From: Streptomyces bambusae | GTDB taxonomy: Bacteria; Actinomycetota; Actinomycetes; Streptomycetales; Streptomycetaceae | Length of the DNA stretch: 43,299 nt | Assembly: GCF_019400985.1 (NCBI RefSeq) | Contig: NZ_WTFF01000019.1 | Coordinates: forward strand, 1-43,299 | Reading direction: 5' to 3' | Shown here: positions 8,589 through 17,780 of the stretch, piece after piece | How the letters are laid out: every line of letters starts with the position of its first letter | Numbering within the stretch: the first letter of the stretch is position 1 | Position numbers and translations under genes: made by a program | The notes under the pieces: model-generated | Seen by the model: the letters and a program-made list of their open reading frames with translations, nothing else | The model's database searches: none | Told to the model about the DNA's origin: nothing

Positions 8589-10109
8589 TCAACCACCCGC
8601 CGGTGGGGCGAAGGTGCTGCCCGCGTCCTGCTGGTACGGCATGCCCTGCCACTGCCCGAAGTCGAGCACCCGGCTCGGGTCGTGGGCGACGAACTTCCAC
8701 GGTCCGACGTAGGCGTTGTCGTGCCAGCGGTTGTGCTGCTCCAGGGTGATCGCCTCGGCCACCCGTTCGCCGTGGTACGGCGACCAGTCCGGGAAGGTGC
8801 CGTAGTTGGCCAGCACCGCCATGCGGTCGCACTTCGCCGTGCAGTCGACGACGGACGTGTCCAGCACGAAGCGGTTGTCGTGGATGTCCACACGCTGGGT
8901 CTTCCACCGGCAGTCGGTGTAGAGCGGTGCGGCGGCGATCGCCGGCCGCGCGCAGCGGTCGGCGCGCGGCACCAGCAGCGTGCAGTCGCCGGACGAGGTG
9001 TTGGCCGGGCTGTTGCAGAACCGGTCGGCGTTCTCCCACAGGGTGATCCCGGACCAGTTGTCCTCAAGTACGTTCCGGTAGATCTCGATCTTGTCCGTGC
9101 GGGCCCGGACCTGCGGTTCGCCGCCGGACTCGGACACGTAGAGGGTCGGATGCGGGAAGGTGTCGCCGCGGTCGGCGTACTTGCGGCCCTCGACCCAGTT
9201 GTTCCGCCGGATCGTGTTGTTCCGGATGACCGCGTTGTAGCTGGTCTCGTAGATCAGCGCGGCACCGTCGTTGGCCTCCAGCACGTTGTTCTCGATGCGG
9301 AAGTCGTTGTTGTTGGTGTCCGCCCACAACCCGGCTCCGCGGTTGCCGTGCACCCAGTTGCCGCGTACGTCCGCGCCGTTGACGGCCCAGAACTTGACGC
9401 CTCCGGTGCAGCCGCAGCCCTGCTGCCGCCGCTCCCAGTCGTCGGTGTTGTTGGCCGTGATCTCGTTGCCCTCGACCACCAGTCCGCCGAGGGGGGCACC
9501 GGACTTGTACGCGTTCATTCCGTACTGCCCGTTGCCGCGCAGGCAACTGGCGCGGACCTGCTGGCGGGCACCGGCCATCAGCCCGGCGCCGGAGTTGTTC
9601 TGGATCGTCGCGTGCTCGATCACCCACCCGTCGGCCGAGTCGTGGTTGACCACGCCCTCGTCCTGCGGGGCGACGAACCCCTGCACGGTGAGGTGGCGGA
9701 CCGTGACGTTGCGGGCGGTGCCGCCGAACGCGTACTGGTTGGTCCTCCGGCCGTCGAGCACCGCGCCCGGCGCACCGAGGTAGCGGTCCCCTTCCTTGGG
9801 GACGACCTGGGCGAAGCGGTCCGGCTCCAGCGTGTGCGTACCCGGGCGGAGCCAGAACGTGGTGTTCGGGGGGCTGTTCCTGGTCTTCGCGGCCAGGTCA
9901 CCGGGCACCGCGGGGTCGACCGTCACCGCGCCCTCCGGCGCGCTCGCCGGCCCGGGCTCGGGCTTGTCGCACACCCGGGCCACGGACGTGGACGGTCCCA
10001 CGGCCGGCTTCGCCGCCGGGGCACCCGGCGTGCTCACACAGCCGGTCGCCGCCAGCAGGACCAGCGCCACCGGCGCCGCCGGTAACGCCCGGTTCCGCCA
10101 CTCGAACAC
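8589..10109 (-). CDS. Right-handed beta-helix (pectate-lyase-like) lipoprotein
   Basis: 506 residues if translation starts at the GTG at 10109; a second GTG lies directly before it (10112), and GGAGG is 4 bases upstream of the chosen one. The N-terminus is a signal peptide ending in a lipobox-like ATGC (Cys24), so the protein is probably a surface lipoprotein. The body has repeated parallel beta-helix coils such as NNTIRRNNW, IENNVLEAND and VEGNEITANN, with several cysteines in the C-terminal half. Proteins of this fold bind or cleave acidic polysaccharides. Beside a heparinase-like gene it may trim or modify the exported polymer. Codon 9 is TTA (10083-10085), rare in this genome style, which makes expression potentially bldA-dependent. 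Confidence 0.85.
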   Translation of the reverse strand: MFEWRNRALPAAPVALVLLAATGCVSTPGAPAAKPAVGPSTSVARVCDKPEPGPASAPEGAVTVDPAVPGDLAAKTRNSPPNTTFWLRPGTHTLEPDRFAQVVPKEGDRYLGAPGAVLDGRRTNQYAFGGTARNVTVRHLTVQGFVAPQDEGVVNHDSADGWVIEHATIQNNSGAGLMAGARQQVRASCLRGNGQYGMNAYKSGAPLGGLVVEGNEITANNTDDWERRQQGCGCTGGVKFWAVNGADVRGNWVHGNRGAGLWADTNNNDFRIENNVLEANDGAALIYETSYNAVIRNNTIRRNNWVEGRKYADRGDTFPHPTLYVSESGGEPQVRARTDKIEIYRNVLEDNWSGITLWENADRFCNSPANTSSGDCTLLVPRADRCARPAIAAAPLYTDCRWKTQRVDIHDNRFVLDTSVVDCTAKCDRMAVLANYGTFPDWSPYHGERVAEAITLEQHNRWHDNAYVGPWKFVAHDPSRVLDFGQWQGMPYQQDAGSTFAPPAGG

Positions 10110-10125
10110 CACGCCTCCCCCCTGC

Positions 10126-12114
10126 CTAGCCGCGGAACCTGAGTACGGTGGTGAACCCGTCCGCGCCGTCGGCGAACCCGGTGCCGACCAGCGTGGTGGC
10201 GGGCTCCTTGCGTCCGAAGCCGGCGGAGTACCAGCCCAGCGGCGGGTCGGTCTCGCCGCGATGTGCCTGCCAGCGCAGCTGCCCGGGCAGGTCGAGCACC
10301 GCGGAGCGGTCCTCGCCGTCCCGGCTCCAGGTGAGCCGTGCCCGGTTGCCCACCAGGTCCACGGCGATCGCCGGGCCGAGGTGGAACGCCAGGCGCACGG
10401 CCCGGCCCGGACCGCGCACCTCGTCCACCACCCGCAGCTCACGGCTCGCGGCCGTCAGCTCCACCCGGCGGCGGTGCACGGAGCCCTGGTATCCGTCGTG
10501 CTCGGCGCACCAGCGGGCCACGCCCTCGCCGGACGTGTCCGCGACCAGGACGCGGCTGCGGGCATGCCGGGTCCACAGGAACGGGCCGCCGGAGACGGAC
10601 TGGTCACGGCCGTCCAGCTGCAGGGTGTTGTGGCCGAGGGTCGACCGGAAGTACTGCCGCCACTCGGGCTGCCCGTGGTAGCAGTACGTCCCCGGGTCGG
10701 CCAGTACGTCGATCCCGTCGTGCCGTACCTCCACGGACAGGGCGTCCGCGTGGGCATGCGCGGCGATCGACAGGAACCCGTGGGGACCGCCGTCGCAGCG
10801 GCACCAGATCTCCCCCGAACCCGGACCCGTCCCCGTACCCGTACCCGGACCCGTACCGCGCAGGATGGTCGTCCCCGCGTCGGCGAAGTGGGCCGGGCGG
10901 CTCGCCGGGCGGGTCACGGCAGGTGCGCCGGGCCGGATGAGCGCGGCCAGCAGCGGGGTGCGTACATCGGTGCCGGTCACCTCCGGCCACCAGGCGAGCC
11001 GGCCGAACACGGCGTCCCCGGTGGACAGCAACGAGGCCCAGCGGTCGGTGCCCGCACCGTCCACGACCAGGCCGTGCCCGTCGTCCGCGTCCCCCTGGCG
11101 CGGCGGCCGCAGCCGGCTGTCCACGACGGCCGCGAGCGCGTCGGTCATCCGCAGCAGCACCAGCCGGATCGTCGCGGGGACCGGCACGCCGGCGGCGTCC
11201 GCCTCGGCCACCGCGGCCAGGCCGAGCTCCAGCACCAGGCCGTGGTACTCGGTGGCCAGCTCGCGGTTGAGGCCGGAGGGGAAGGTGTTGGCGCGCAGCT
11301 GCCGCTCCAGCGACCGCAGTGCGCCGGCCCGCCAGCGCGCCGAGGCGGGGAACCACCCGAACGCGCAGGCCGCGGCGAACTGCCCGGCGGCCTCGGCGAT
11401 GACGTGGTTGTTCGCCGACGACCCCCGGCTGGGGAAGGCGGCCAGCCAGCGCTGGTGGTGCCAGATCTGGTTCCGCGCCACCGGGTTGTCCTCGAACAGC
11501 CCGGCCGCGCCCGGCCAGCCGTCGAGCAGCCGGCGGATCCACACCCAGGACAGCAGCCGGATGCCCAGCTCGATGCCGCTGGTCCAGTGCACCCCGCGCA
11601 GCGGCGCGTTGGCCGCCCACCACGACCGCAGGTGCCCGGCCACCCGCTCGGCGTACCGCTCGTCCCCGGTGACCGCGTACGCGGCGGCGAGCACGGTCAG
11701 GTACTGGTGCCGGGACAGCTCCCAGATCTGCTTGATGTCCCCGACCGCGTCCTCGTCCCGGTACGGCACGTCGAAGGCGTAGCCCCAGGGAGCCCGGCGC
11801 CCGGTCTTCGGGTCGTAGCACCAGTCCGGGTCGGCCAGGTCGTCGCGGTCCACCCCGAAGTACTCGGCGTGCCCGGCCATCAGCCGGTCCGCCTCGGCGA
11901 CCAGACGCTTCGCGGCGTCCGGTGGCACCGCGGCGATCGCCCGGTCGGGCAGGACCGCGGTGAACCGGGCGCCGGTCACGCCCGGGCAGTGCGGCGGCGC
12001 CGACCGCCACCGCCGCCTGCGCACCGCGTCGCCCACCCGGCCGCCGACCTCCCGCGGCCCCATCCGGGACAGCCGCCGCAGGTACCAGCCCGGACTCCCC
12101 GAGTTCACCATCAT
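10126..12114 (-). CDS. Heparinase II/III-like polysaccharide lyase
   Basis: 662 residues from the ATG at 12114 (ATGA overlap with the oxidoreductase). The N-terminal alpha/alpha-toroid half contains SSANNHVIAEAAG, the conserved Asn/His segment of the family. The C-terminal beta-sandwich half contains HAHADALSVEVRHDG followed by DPGTYCY, the classic heparinase II/III signature. The enzyme would cleave uronic-acid-containing polysaccharide by beta-elimination. No signal peptide is visible, so it is cytoplasmic or exported by another route. Such genes are often paired with the bi-domain oxidoreductase and an asparagine synthetase in actinobacterial EPS loci. A seven-hexamer repeat (10816-10857) encodes a Gly-Thr/Gly-Pro stretch in the middle of the chain. 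Confidence 0.9.
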   Translation of the reverse strand: MMVNSGSPGWYLRRLSRMGPREVGGRVGDAVRRRRWRSAPPHCPGVTGARFTAVLPDRAIAAVPPDAAKRLVAEADRLMAGHAEYFGVDRDDLADPDWCYDPKTGRRAPWGYAFDVPYRDEDAVGDIKQIWELSRHQYLTVLAAAYAVTGDERYAERVAGHLRSWWAANAPLRGVHWTSGIELGIRLLSWVWIRRLLDGWPGAAGLFEDNPVARNQIWHHQRWLAAFPSRGSSANNHVIAEAAGQFAAACAFGWFPASARWRAGALRSLERQLRANTFPSGLNRELATEYHGLVLELGLAAVAEADAAGVPVPATIRLVLLRMTDALAAVVDSRLRPPRQGDADDGHGLVVDGAGTDRWASLLSTGDAVFGRLAWWPEVTGTDVRTPLLAALIRPGAPAVTRPASRPAHFADAGTTILRGTGPGTGTGTGPGSGEIWCRCDGGPHGFLSIAAHAHADALSVEVRHDGIDVLADPGTYCYHGQPEWRQYFRSTLGHNTLQLDGRDQSVSGGPFLWTRHARSRVLVADTSGEGVARWCAEHDGYQGSVHRRRVELTAASRELRVVDEVRGPGRAVRLAFHLGPAIAVDLVGNRARLTWSRDGEDRSAVLDLPGQLRWQAHRGETDPPLGWYSAGFGRKEPATTLVGTGFADGADGFTTVLRFRG
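10816..10857 (-). repeat. Seven-copy hexanucleotide repeat inside the heparinase-like gene
   Basis: Seven consecutive hexamers (minus-strand consensus GGTACG, with GGTCCG, GGGACG and GGTTCG variants) encode alternating Gly-Thr, Gly-Pro and Gly-Ser pairs just before the catalytic beta-sandwich half. The unit is a multiple of three, so copy-number changes would keep the frame and alter only linker length. It looks like a slippage-prone linker microsatellite. Confidence 0.9.
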
Positions 12115-14297
12115 CGCGTCCTCGCAAGCCGCACCGGCACCCCGCCGGCCAGGCCGGCCTGCACGGCGAGGGTGGCCGCCGTGGTGGCGACCAGCGACTC
12201 CAGCGGCACCGGCATCGGCCCGCCGGTCCGCACGGCCTTGACGAACGCGGCCAGCTCGGCGGACTGGCCCTTGTCCCGGGCCTGCGGCAGCCGCGAGCTG
12301 ACCCACCGCTTGCTCCCGGCTGTGCCATTGGAAAACACCGAGGCACGGACGAAGTCGTCCAGCCGCAGCACCTTGCCGTCCGCGACGAGGTCCAGCGTCT
12401 CCTTGGGGAAGCCGGACGCGCCGGTAGTGACGTAGCTGATGGTGGCGGTGGACCCGTCCGGGTAGCGCAGCACGACCTGCAGGTCCTCGTTGCCGGGCGT
12501 GGCGACCGCGTACACCGAGACCGGGTCGGCATCGAGCAGCCAGCTCGCCGTGTCGATGAAGTGCCCGCCCTCGCCGGCGAACCGCGAGCCCTCGGTGCCC
12601 TGCCGGAGGTACCAGCTGCCGTGGTCCAGCCGGCCGGCGTTGACCAGGTAGCGCAGGCTCGCCGGACCGGTCCGGGCGCCGAACCGCTGCCGGGCCTGCC
12701 GCAGCAGCGGCGCGAACCGGCGGTTGAAGCCCACCTGGAGCCGGTCGTTGCCGGACTCCTCCACCGCCGCGAGTACGCCGGCCAGCTCCTCCTCGGTGAG
12801 GGCCAGGGGCTTCTCCACGAACACCGTCTTGCCGGCCAGCAGCGCCCGCCGGGTCAGTTCGGCGTGCGAGCTGTGCCGGGTGACCACGAACACCGCGTCG
12901 ACGGACTCGTCGCCGAGCACGGCGTCGAGATCGGTGGTCGCCCGGGCGAAGCCGAACTTACGCTGAGCGTTGGCCGCGGACAGCGCCGTCGTGGTGACGA
13001 CGGCCGACAGCTCGACGCCGTCGCGCTGTGCCAGGTGCGGCAGCAGCATCGACGTCGCGTAGTTCCCCGCGCCGACGAACGCCAGCCGCACCGAGGACTT
13101 GGGGGCACGGGCCGGACCGCGCTTGACGTTCACCGCGGGCACGGCCACTGCCGGGGCCGCTACCTCTGCCACGTGTTCGGGGTAGCGGAACAGCACGGCC
13201 ACGGCCTTCAGTTCGCCGTCCTTCAGGCGCCGGTACGTCTCGACGGCATCGTCGAAGTCGGCGATGTGGGAGACCAGCGGCTCCACGTCGACGCGGCCGC
13301 GGGCGACGAGATCGAGGAAGCACGCCAGGTTGCGGCGCTCGGTCCAGCGCACGTAGCCGATCGGGTAGTCCCGTCCCTCCAGCTCGTACTCCGGGTCGTA
13401 GCGCCCGGGGCCGTAACTGCGGGAGAACCGGACGTCGAGCTCCTTCTCGTAGTACGCGTTCCACGGCAGGTCCAGGCGGCACTTGCCGATGTCGACGACC
13501 CGGCCGCGGTCCCGGCTCAGCCGGGCGGCCAGCTCGACGGGCTGGTTGCTGCCGCCGCCGGCGGCCAGGTACACCTGGTCCACGCCCAGGCCGCCGGTGA
13601 GTTCGGCGACGGCCGCTTCCACCGCCGCGGACGCGGGATCGCCGCAGGCCGCAGCGCCCAGGCGCTCGGCGAGCTCGCAGCGCGCCGGGTCGGGGTCGGC
13701 CCCGACGACGCGGACTCCCGAGGCGGCGAGGAGCTGTACCACCAGCTGCCCGATCAGCCCGAGGCCGACGACCAGCGCCACGTCGCCGAGCTGCGGCTCG
13801 CCGCGGCGGACACCCTGCAACGCGATCGACCCGACGGTGCCGAACGCCGCGTGCCGGGCCGCGAGGCCGTCCGGCACCGGGGTGTAGAGGTTCTTCGGCA
13901 CCCAGTTCAGCTCGGCGTGCAGCGCGTGCTCGTTGCCGGCGCAGGCCACCAGGTCGCCGGCCTTCACGTCGTCGATCCCGGTGCCGACCTGCTCGACCAC
14001 CCCGCACAGCGAGTAGCCCAGCGGGGTGTAGGAGTCCAGCTTGCCCATCACCTTGCGGTAGGTGGCGCCCACCCCGTTGGTCGCCACGCTCTGCACGACC
14101 TTGGCCACCTGGTCCGGCCGGGAGCGGGCCTTGCCCACCATCGACATGCCGGCCTCGGACACCTTCATGAGCTCGGTCCCGGTGGAGATCAGCGAGTAGG
14201 CGCTCCGGACCAGCACACCGCCCGGCTTGCACCCCGGCACCGGCACGTCGAGCAGCGCCAGCTCGCCACTCTTGTAGTTCTGCACAACTTGCTTCAC
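12111..14297 (-). CDS. Bi-domain oxidoreductase (zinc-alcohol-dehydrogenase-like plus Gfo/Idh/MocA)
   Basis: 728 residues in two fused parts. Residues 1-380 resemble medium-chain dehydrogenases (GYSLCGVVEQVG, then VALVVGLGLIGQLVVQLLAASG as the Rossmann motif). From about residue 400 a Gfo/Idh/MocA domain starts with VRLAFVGAGNYATSMLLPHL and carries the VEKPL motif. The start is a GTG at 14297 with AAGGA six bases upstream. This fusion is recurrent in exopolysaccharide clusters next to heparinase-like genes and is thought to act on a sugar or uronic acid, although no reaction has been shown to my knowledge. A coupled oxidation/reduction of a sugar ring position, as in epimerisation through a keto intermediate, is a reasonable inference. 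Confidence 0.9.
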   Translation of the reverse strand: MKQVVQNYKSGELALLDVPVPGCKPGGVLVRSAYSLISTGTELMKVSEAGMSMVGKARSRPDQVAKVVQSVATNGVGATYRKVMGKLDSYTPLGYSLCGVVEQVGTGIDDVKAGDLVACAGNEHALHAELNWVPKNLYTPVPDGLAARHAAFGTVGSIALQGVRRGEPQLGDVALVVGLGLIGQLVVQLLAASGVRVVGADPDPARCELAERLGAAACGDPASAAVEAAVAELTGGLGVDQVYLAAGGGSNQPVELAARLSRDRGRVVDIGKCRLDLPWNAYYEKELDVRFSRSYGPGRYDPEYELEGRDYPIGYVRWTERRNLACFLDLVARGRVDVEPLVSHIADFDDAVETYRRLKDGELKAVAVLFRYPEHVAEVAAPAVAVPAVNVKRGPARAPKSSVRLAFVGAGNYATSMLLPHLAQRDGVELSAVVTTTALSAANAQRKFGFARATTDLDAVLGDESVDAVFVVTRHSSHAELTRRALLAGKTVFVEKPLALTEEELAGVLAAVEESGNDRLQVGFNRRFAPLLRQARQRFGARTGPASLRYLVNAGRLDHGSWYLRQGTEGSRFAGEGGHFIDTASWLLDADPVSVYAVATPGNEDLQVVLRYPDGSTATISYVTTGASGFPKETLDLVADGKVLRLDDFVRASVFSNGTAGSKRWVSSRLPQARDKGQSAELAAFVKAVRTGGPMPVPLESLVATTAATLAVQAGLAGGVPVRLARTR

Positions 14298-14312
14298 TCG
14301 GAGTCCTTGTCT

Positions 14313-16247
14313 CTACGCCGTTGCGGGGGAGTCCTGGCCGGACCCGGAGGTCGCGCTGCGGTACCAGTACTCGAGGGTCAGCACGTGCCACAGATGTTTG
14401 GAGTAGTCGCGATGCCCGGCGGCGTCCTCGGCGACGAGCCGCGCCAGCGCCTCTCGGCGCAGGAACCCGGAGCGGACGAGTACGCCGTCGTGCACCACCT
14501 CGCGCACCAGCGGTGCCAGATCCCGGCTCATCCAGGCCCGCAGCGGGGCGCTGAACAGGCCCTTGGGCCGGTAGACGATCTCCCGGGGCAGGATCGAGGT
14601 GGCCGCCTCCTTCAGGACGGCCTTGCCCTGCCGCCCGACGATCTTGCGATCGCCGGGCACGGCGAACGCCGCCTTGACCACCTCGACGTCCACGTACGGC
14701 ACCCGCACCTCGGTCGACGCGGCCATGCTCGACCGGTCCGTGTACGCGAGGTTCAGGCCCGGCAGGAACATCCGGGCGTCGCCCAGGCACATGCGGTTGA
14801 CGAAGTCGTCGAGGTCGTTGTCCCGGTAGACGTCCGCGTGCTCGGTGAGCACGTCCTCGACCGTCCCCGCCAGGTCCGGATCGACCAGGGCGAGCAGCTC
14901 GTCCCGGTCGTACATGGTGTAGCTGCGCCGGAACGCGGTCTCCTCCGGCAGATCGGCGAAGGAGAGGAACCGCTTCGCGAAGCGCACCGACCGGTACCCC
15001 CGGCGGCTCGTCGCGACCGGCAGCCGGTCCACGGCCGCGGACATCGTGCGCCGCAGGGGGCGCGGGATGCGCTGGTAGCGCAGCGCGAGCAGGTTGGCCA
15101 GGTGCTTGCGGTAGCCGGCGAACAGCTCGTCGGCGCCCATCCCCGAGAGCAACACCTTGACCCCTGCCTCCCGGGCGGCCGAGCAGATCAGGAACGTGTT
15201 GATCGCGGCGGGGTCGCCGATCGGCTCGTCCAGGTGGTACGTCATCCGCGGCAGCAGGTCGAGCACGTCCGGGGCGATCTCGATCTCGTGCAGGTCGACG
15301 CCGAACCGCCCGGCCACCTGCCGGGCGTAGCGCAGGTCGTCCGGCATCGCCTCGAACCTGGCGTCCTCGGCACGGAACCCGATCGTGTAGGCGGAGATCC
15401 CGGGCCGGTGGCGGGCCGCCAGCGCGGTCAGGTAGCTGGAGTCGAGGCCGCCGGAGAGGAAGGTCGCCACGGGGACGTCGGAGAGCATGTGGCGCCGGGT
15501 CGACTCCTCGACGACGGCGGCCAGGTCCGGCAGCTCACCGCTTCTGGCCCGCTCCCGGCCCTCGGCGGCGATGTCCTTCAGGTTCCAGTACCGGCCGCGT
15601 TCCACCCGGCCGTCGGGCCGGCACCTGAGCCAGCTCCCCGGCGGCAGCTTCTCCGCCTCGCGGAACGCGCAGCGCGAGTCCGGCACCCAGTAGTACAGCA
15701 GCGAGGCCACCAGCGCCGCCGGGTCCACCTCCAGCGATCCGCCGGTCACGGCGGCCAGCGCCTTGAGCTCGGAGGCGAACACCAGGCCCCCGCCGCGCCG
15801 GAGCAGGAACAGCGGCTTGATGCCCAACTGGTCGCGGGCAAGGACCAGTTCACCGGTCCGTTCGTCGAAGACGGCGAACGCGAACATGCCGCGCAGCCGG
15901 GGCAGGCAGTCCGTGCCCCAACGCCGCCAGGCCTCCAGCAGCACCTCGGTGTCGGAGGTCCCGCGGAAGCGCACGCCGGCGGCTGCCAGTTCGGCGCGTA
16001 ACTCGGGCGCGTTGTACAGCTCGCCGTTGTACGAGAGGGCGAGGCCGTCCGAGACCATCGGCTGGGCGCCGGTCCCGGACAGGTCGATGATGGCCAGCCG
16101 GCGGTGTCCGAGGTGGACCTCGCCGTCACCGGCGGGGTGGCTGTACCGGCCCGCCCCGTCCGGACCCCGGTGGGCGAAGGTCTCGGTGAGCCGGTCCGTC
16201 ACGGCCTTGCCGTCCGGCCACCGGTAGGTTCCTGCGATGCCACACAT
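14313..16247 (-). CDS. Asparagine synthetase-like glutamine amidotransferase
   Basis: 644 residues. The N-terminal MCGIAG gives the catalytic Cys2 of class II glutaminases, with HRGPDGAG and SYNGELYN following. The synthetase domain has the ATP-pyrophosphatase loop SGGLDSSYLTA near residue 265 and SGMGADELFAGY. In polysaccharide clusters, relatives such as WbpS convert uronic acids to uronamides instead of making asparagine. With a nucleotide-sugar dehydrogenase in the same operon, amidation of a uronic acid is my preferred role. AGGAGG lies 11 bases before the ATG, inside the end of the preceding gene. Codon 83 is TTA (15999-16001). Confidence 0.92.
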   Translation of the reverse strand: MCGIAGTYRWPDGKAVTDRLTETFAHRGPDGAGRYSHPAGDGEVHLGHRRLAIIDLSGTGAQPMVSDGLALSYNGELYNAPELRAELAAAGVRFRGTSDTEVLLEAWRRWGTDCLPRLRGMFAFAVFDERTGELVLARDQLGIKPLFLLRRGGGLVFASELKALAAVTGGSLEVDPAALVASLLYYWVPDSRCAFREAEKLPPGSWLRCRPDGRVERGRYWNLKDIAAEGRERARSGELPDLAAVVEESTRRHMLSDVPVATFLSGGLDSSYLTALAARHRPGISAYTIGFRAEDARFEAMPDDLRYARQVAGRFGVDLHEIEIAPDVLDLLPRMTYHLDEPIGDPAAINTFLICSAAREAGVKVLLSGMGADELFAGYRKHLANLLALRYQRIPRPLRRTMSAAVDRLPVATSRRGYRSVRFAKRFLSFADLPEETAFRRSYTMYDRDELLALVDPDLAGTVEDVLTEHADVYRDNDLDDFVNRMCLGDARMFLPGLNLAYTDRSSMAASTEVRVPYVDVEVVKAAFAVPGDRKIVGRQGKAVLKEAATSILPREIVYRPKGLFSAPLRAWMSRDLAPLVREVVHDGVLVRSGFLRREALARLVAEDAAGHRDYSKHLWHVLTLEYWYRSATSGSGQDSPATA

Positions 16248-16250
16248 GTT

Positions 16251-17780
16251 CTACCGTGCCTCCTGGCCGCTGTCCGGGACCCGTGCGGCCCACATCTGCA
16301 GTCGCTCCGTCCGTCGCCGGCCGGCCTCGTGCTGCCGGGCCAGCCGCTCGTCGTGCCCGCGCAGCGCGGTGTGCAGCCCGTCCCACAGCGTGCCGTCGGT
16401 CCGGTCACGCGGATCGGGGTCGATCAGCACCACACCGATCACCGGAATGCGCAGGTCCGCGAGCTGCCGCGCCACGGTGTGCAGCCACGCGGCGCTGCCG
16501 TGCCCGGCACGTACGACGAGCACGGTCTGGCCACCGAGGTACGGCAGGTCGGTCCACGTCGTGCCGGGCGCGACCGACCCGACGCCGAACCGCTGCTCCT
16601 CGTGCGACACGTCCGCGGCGTCCTTGCCGCTGACCACGGTCGGGCCTCCCGGCCCCCGGCGGCGGTCGGTGAGCTGCCGGCCGGGCAGACCGTCGACGAC
16701 CACCACCGGCCCGTCCGGTGCCAGTGCCCCGGCGAGGTCCAGCGCGATCACGACCGTGCTGCGCGCACAGCCCAGTTCCAGCAGCGACACCGGTTCCGCG
16801 GCGGTGCGCACGGTGCGGGCCAGGGTCGCGGTGAGCCGTTCGCGTGCCGCCCGGGTCCGTCGGCGCCGCCACGGCCCGGCCGACCGCAAAGCCGTGCGGC
16901 GCAGCTCCGCGATGACCGAGGCGCCCAGGTTCGCCGCGATGTCCCGGCGCAGCACGGGGCGGTCCGCCACCACGGTGCTGACGGCGGCCAGTGCGAGCCC
17001 GAGTACGAGGCCGAGGACGAGCCCGATCGCGGTGTTGGTGGCCGCGGCCTTGGGCAGGGAGTGCCGTACCGCGCGCGGGGCGTCCACGATCTGCGTGCCG
17101 GCGACGATCCGGGGCGTGCCGGTGCGCGCCTGAGCTGCGCGCTGGTCGAAGTCGGCGATCCGCGAGTCGAGCTCGGCCCGGCGGGCGTAGAGCGTCTCGG
17201 TGCTCGCCGAAGCCTTCGGGTCGTTCCCCGGCGCTCGCTCCCCGATCGCCTTGTTGACCTGGGCGAGCTCGTCGCGCATGCGGTCGCGCTGGTCGAGCAG
17301 GGCCTTGGCCTCGGCGTTCGCCGCCTCCTGCATCCGTTCCACATGGTCCGCGATGAAGGCATCGGCCAGTGCCTTGGCCCGGGCCACCGCTTCCGCGTCG
17401 CTGTCACCGGTCACATCGATCTGCATGACGTTGTTGGTCAGGCCGGTGCCCCGGTAGTCCCGTAGGAAGTCCTCGGGATTCTCGGAGGACTTGAGGGACT
17501 GCAAGGCCCTGCCCGCGATGCGCGTGGTCCCCAGCAGCTGCACGTCGGTGCGGATCAGCGTTCCGGTGTCGTTCGGCTGGTCCTCCTGATGCGCGACCAG
17601 CACCTTGGTCACCGCGGTCGGCGGCGGCCGCAGCAGGACCGCCGTCGCCGCGCCGGCCAGCAGCCCCAGGATCGCCAGGGTGCACCAGAGGCGGCGGCGC
17701 CTGCGCACCGCGACCACCAGCGCCTGCAGGTCGAGGAGCGGAGCGGCGGCCGACGGCTCCGAAGTCTTGCCCGTCGTCAC
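16251..17780 (-). CDS. Wzz-like polysaccharide co-polymerase with degenerate BY-kinase domain (second of pair)
   Basis: 509 residues from a GTG at 17780 that overlaps the preceding stop as GTGA. The first transmembrane helix is around residues 35-50 after an Arg-rich patch and the second at about 245-265 (IGLVLGLVLGLALAAVSTVV). Between them lies a coiled-coil-like extracytoplasmic region (RAKALADAFIADHVERMQEA and following), as in Wzz/PCP proteins. The cytoplasmic C-terminal part looks like a bacterial tyrosine kinase fold (VVVVDGLPGRQ in the Walker A' position), but the expected GxxGxGK(S/T) loop is replaced by LGCARSTVV, so ATP hydrolysis is doubtful. It should control chain length or polymerisation together with the next-listed Wzz-like protein and the Wzy-like protein. 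Confidence 0.85.
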   Translation of the reverse strand: MTTGKTSEPSAAAPLLDLQALVVAVRRRRRLWCTLAILGLLAGAATAVLLRPPPTAVTKVLVAHQEDQPNDTGTLIRTDVQLLGTTRIAGRALQSLKSSENPEDFLRDYRGTGLTNNVMQIDVTGDSDAEAVARAKALADAFIADHVERMQEAANAEAKALLDQRDRMRDELAQVNKAIGERAPGNDPKASASTETLYARRAELDSRIADFDQRAAQARTGTPRIVAGTQIVDAPRAVRHSLPKAAATNTAIGLVLGLVLGLALAAVSTVVADRPVLRRDIAANLGASVIAELRRTALRSAGPWRRRRTRAARERLTATLARTVRTAAEPVSLLELGCARSTVVIALDLAGALAPDGPVVVVDGLPGRQLTDRRRGPGGPTVVSGKDAADVSHEEQRFGVGSVAPGTTWTDLPYLGGQTVLVVRAGHGSAAWLHTVARQLADLRIPVIGVVLIDPDPRDRTDGTLWDGLHTALRGHDERLARQHEAGRRRTERLQMWAARVPDSGQEAR

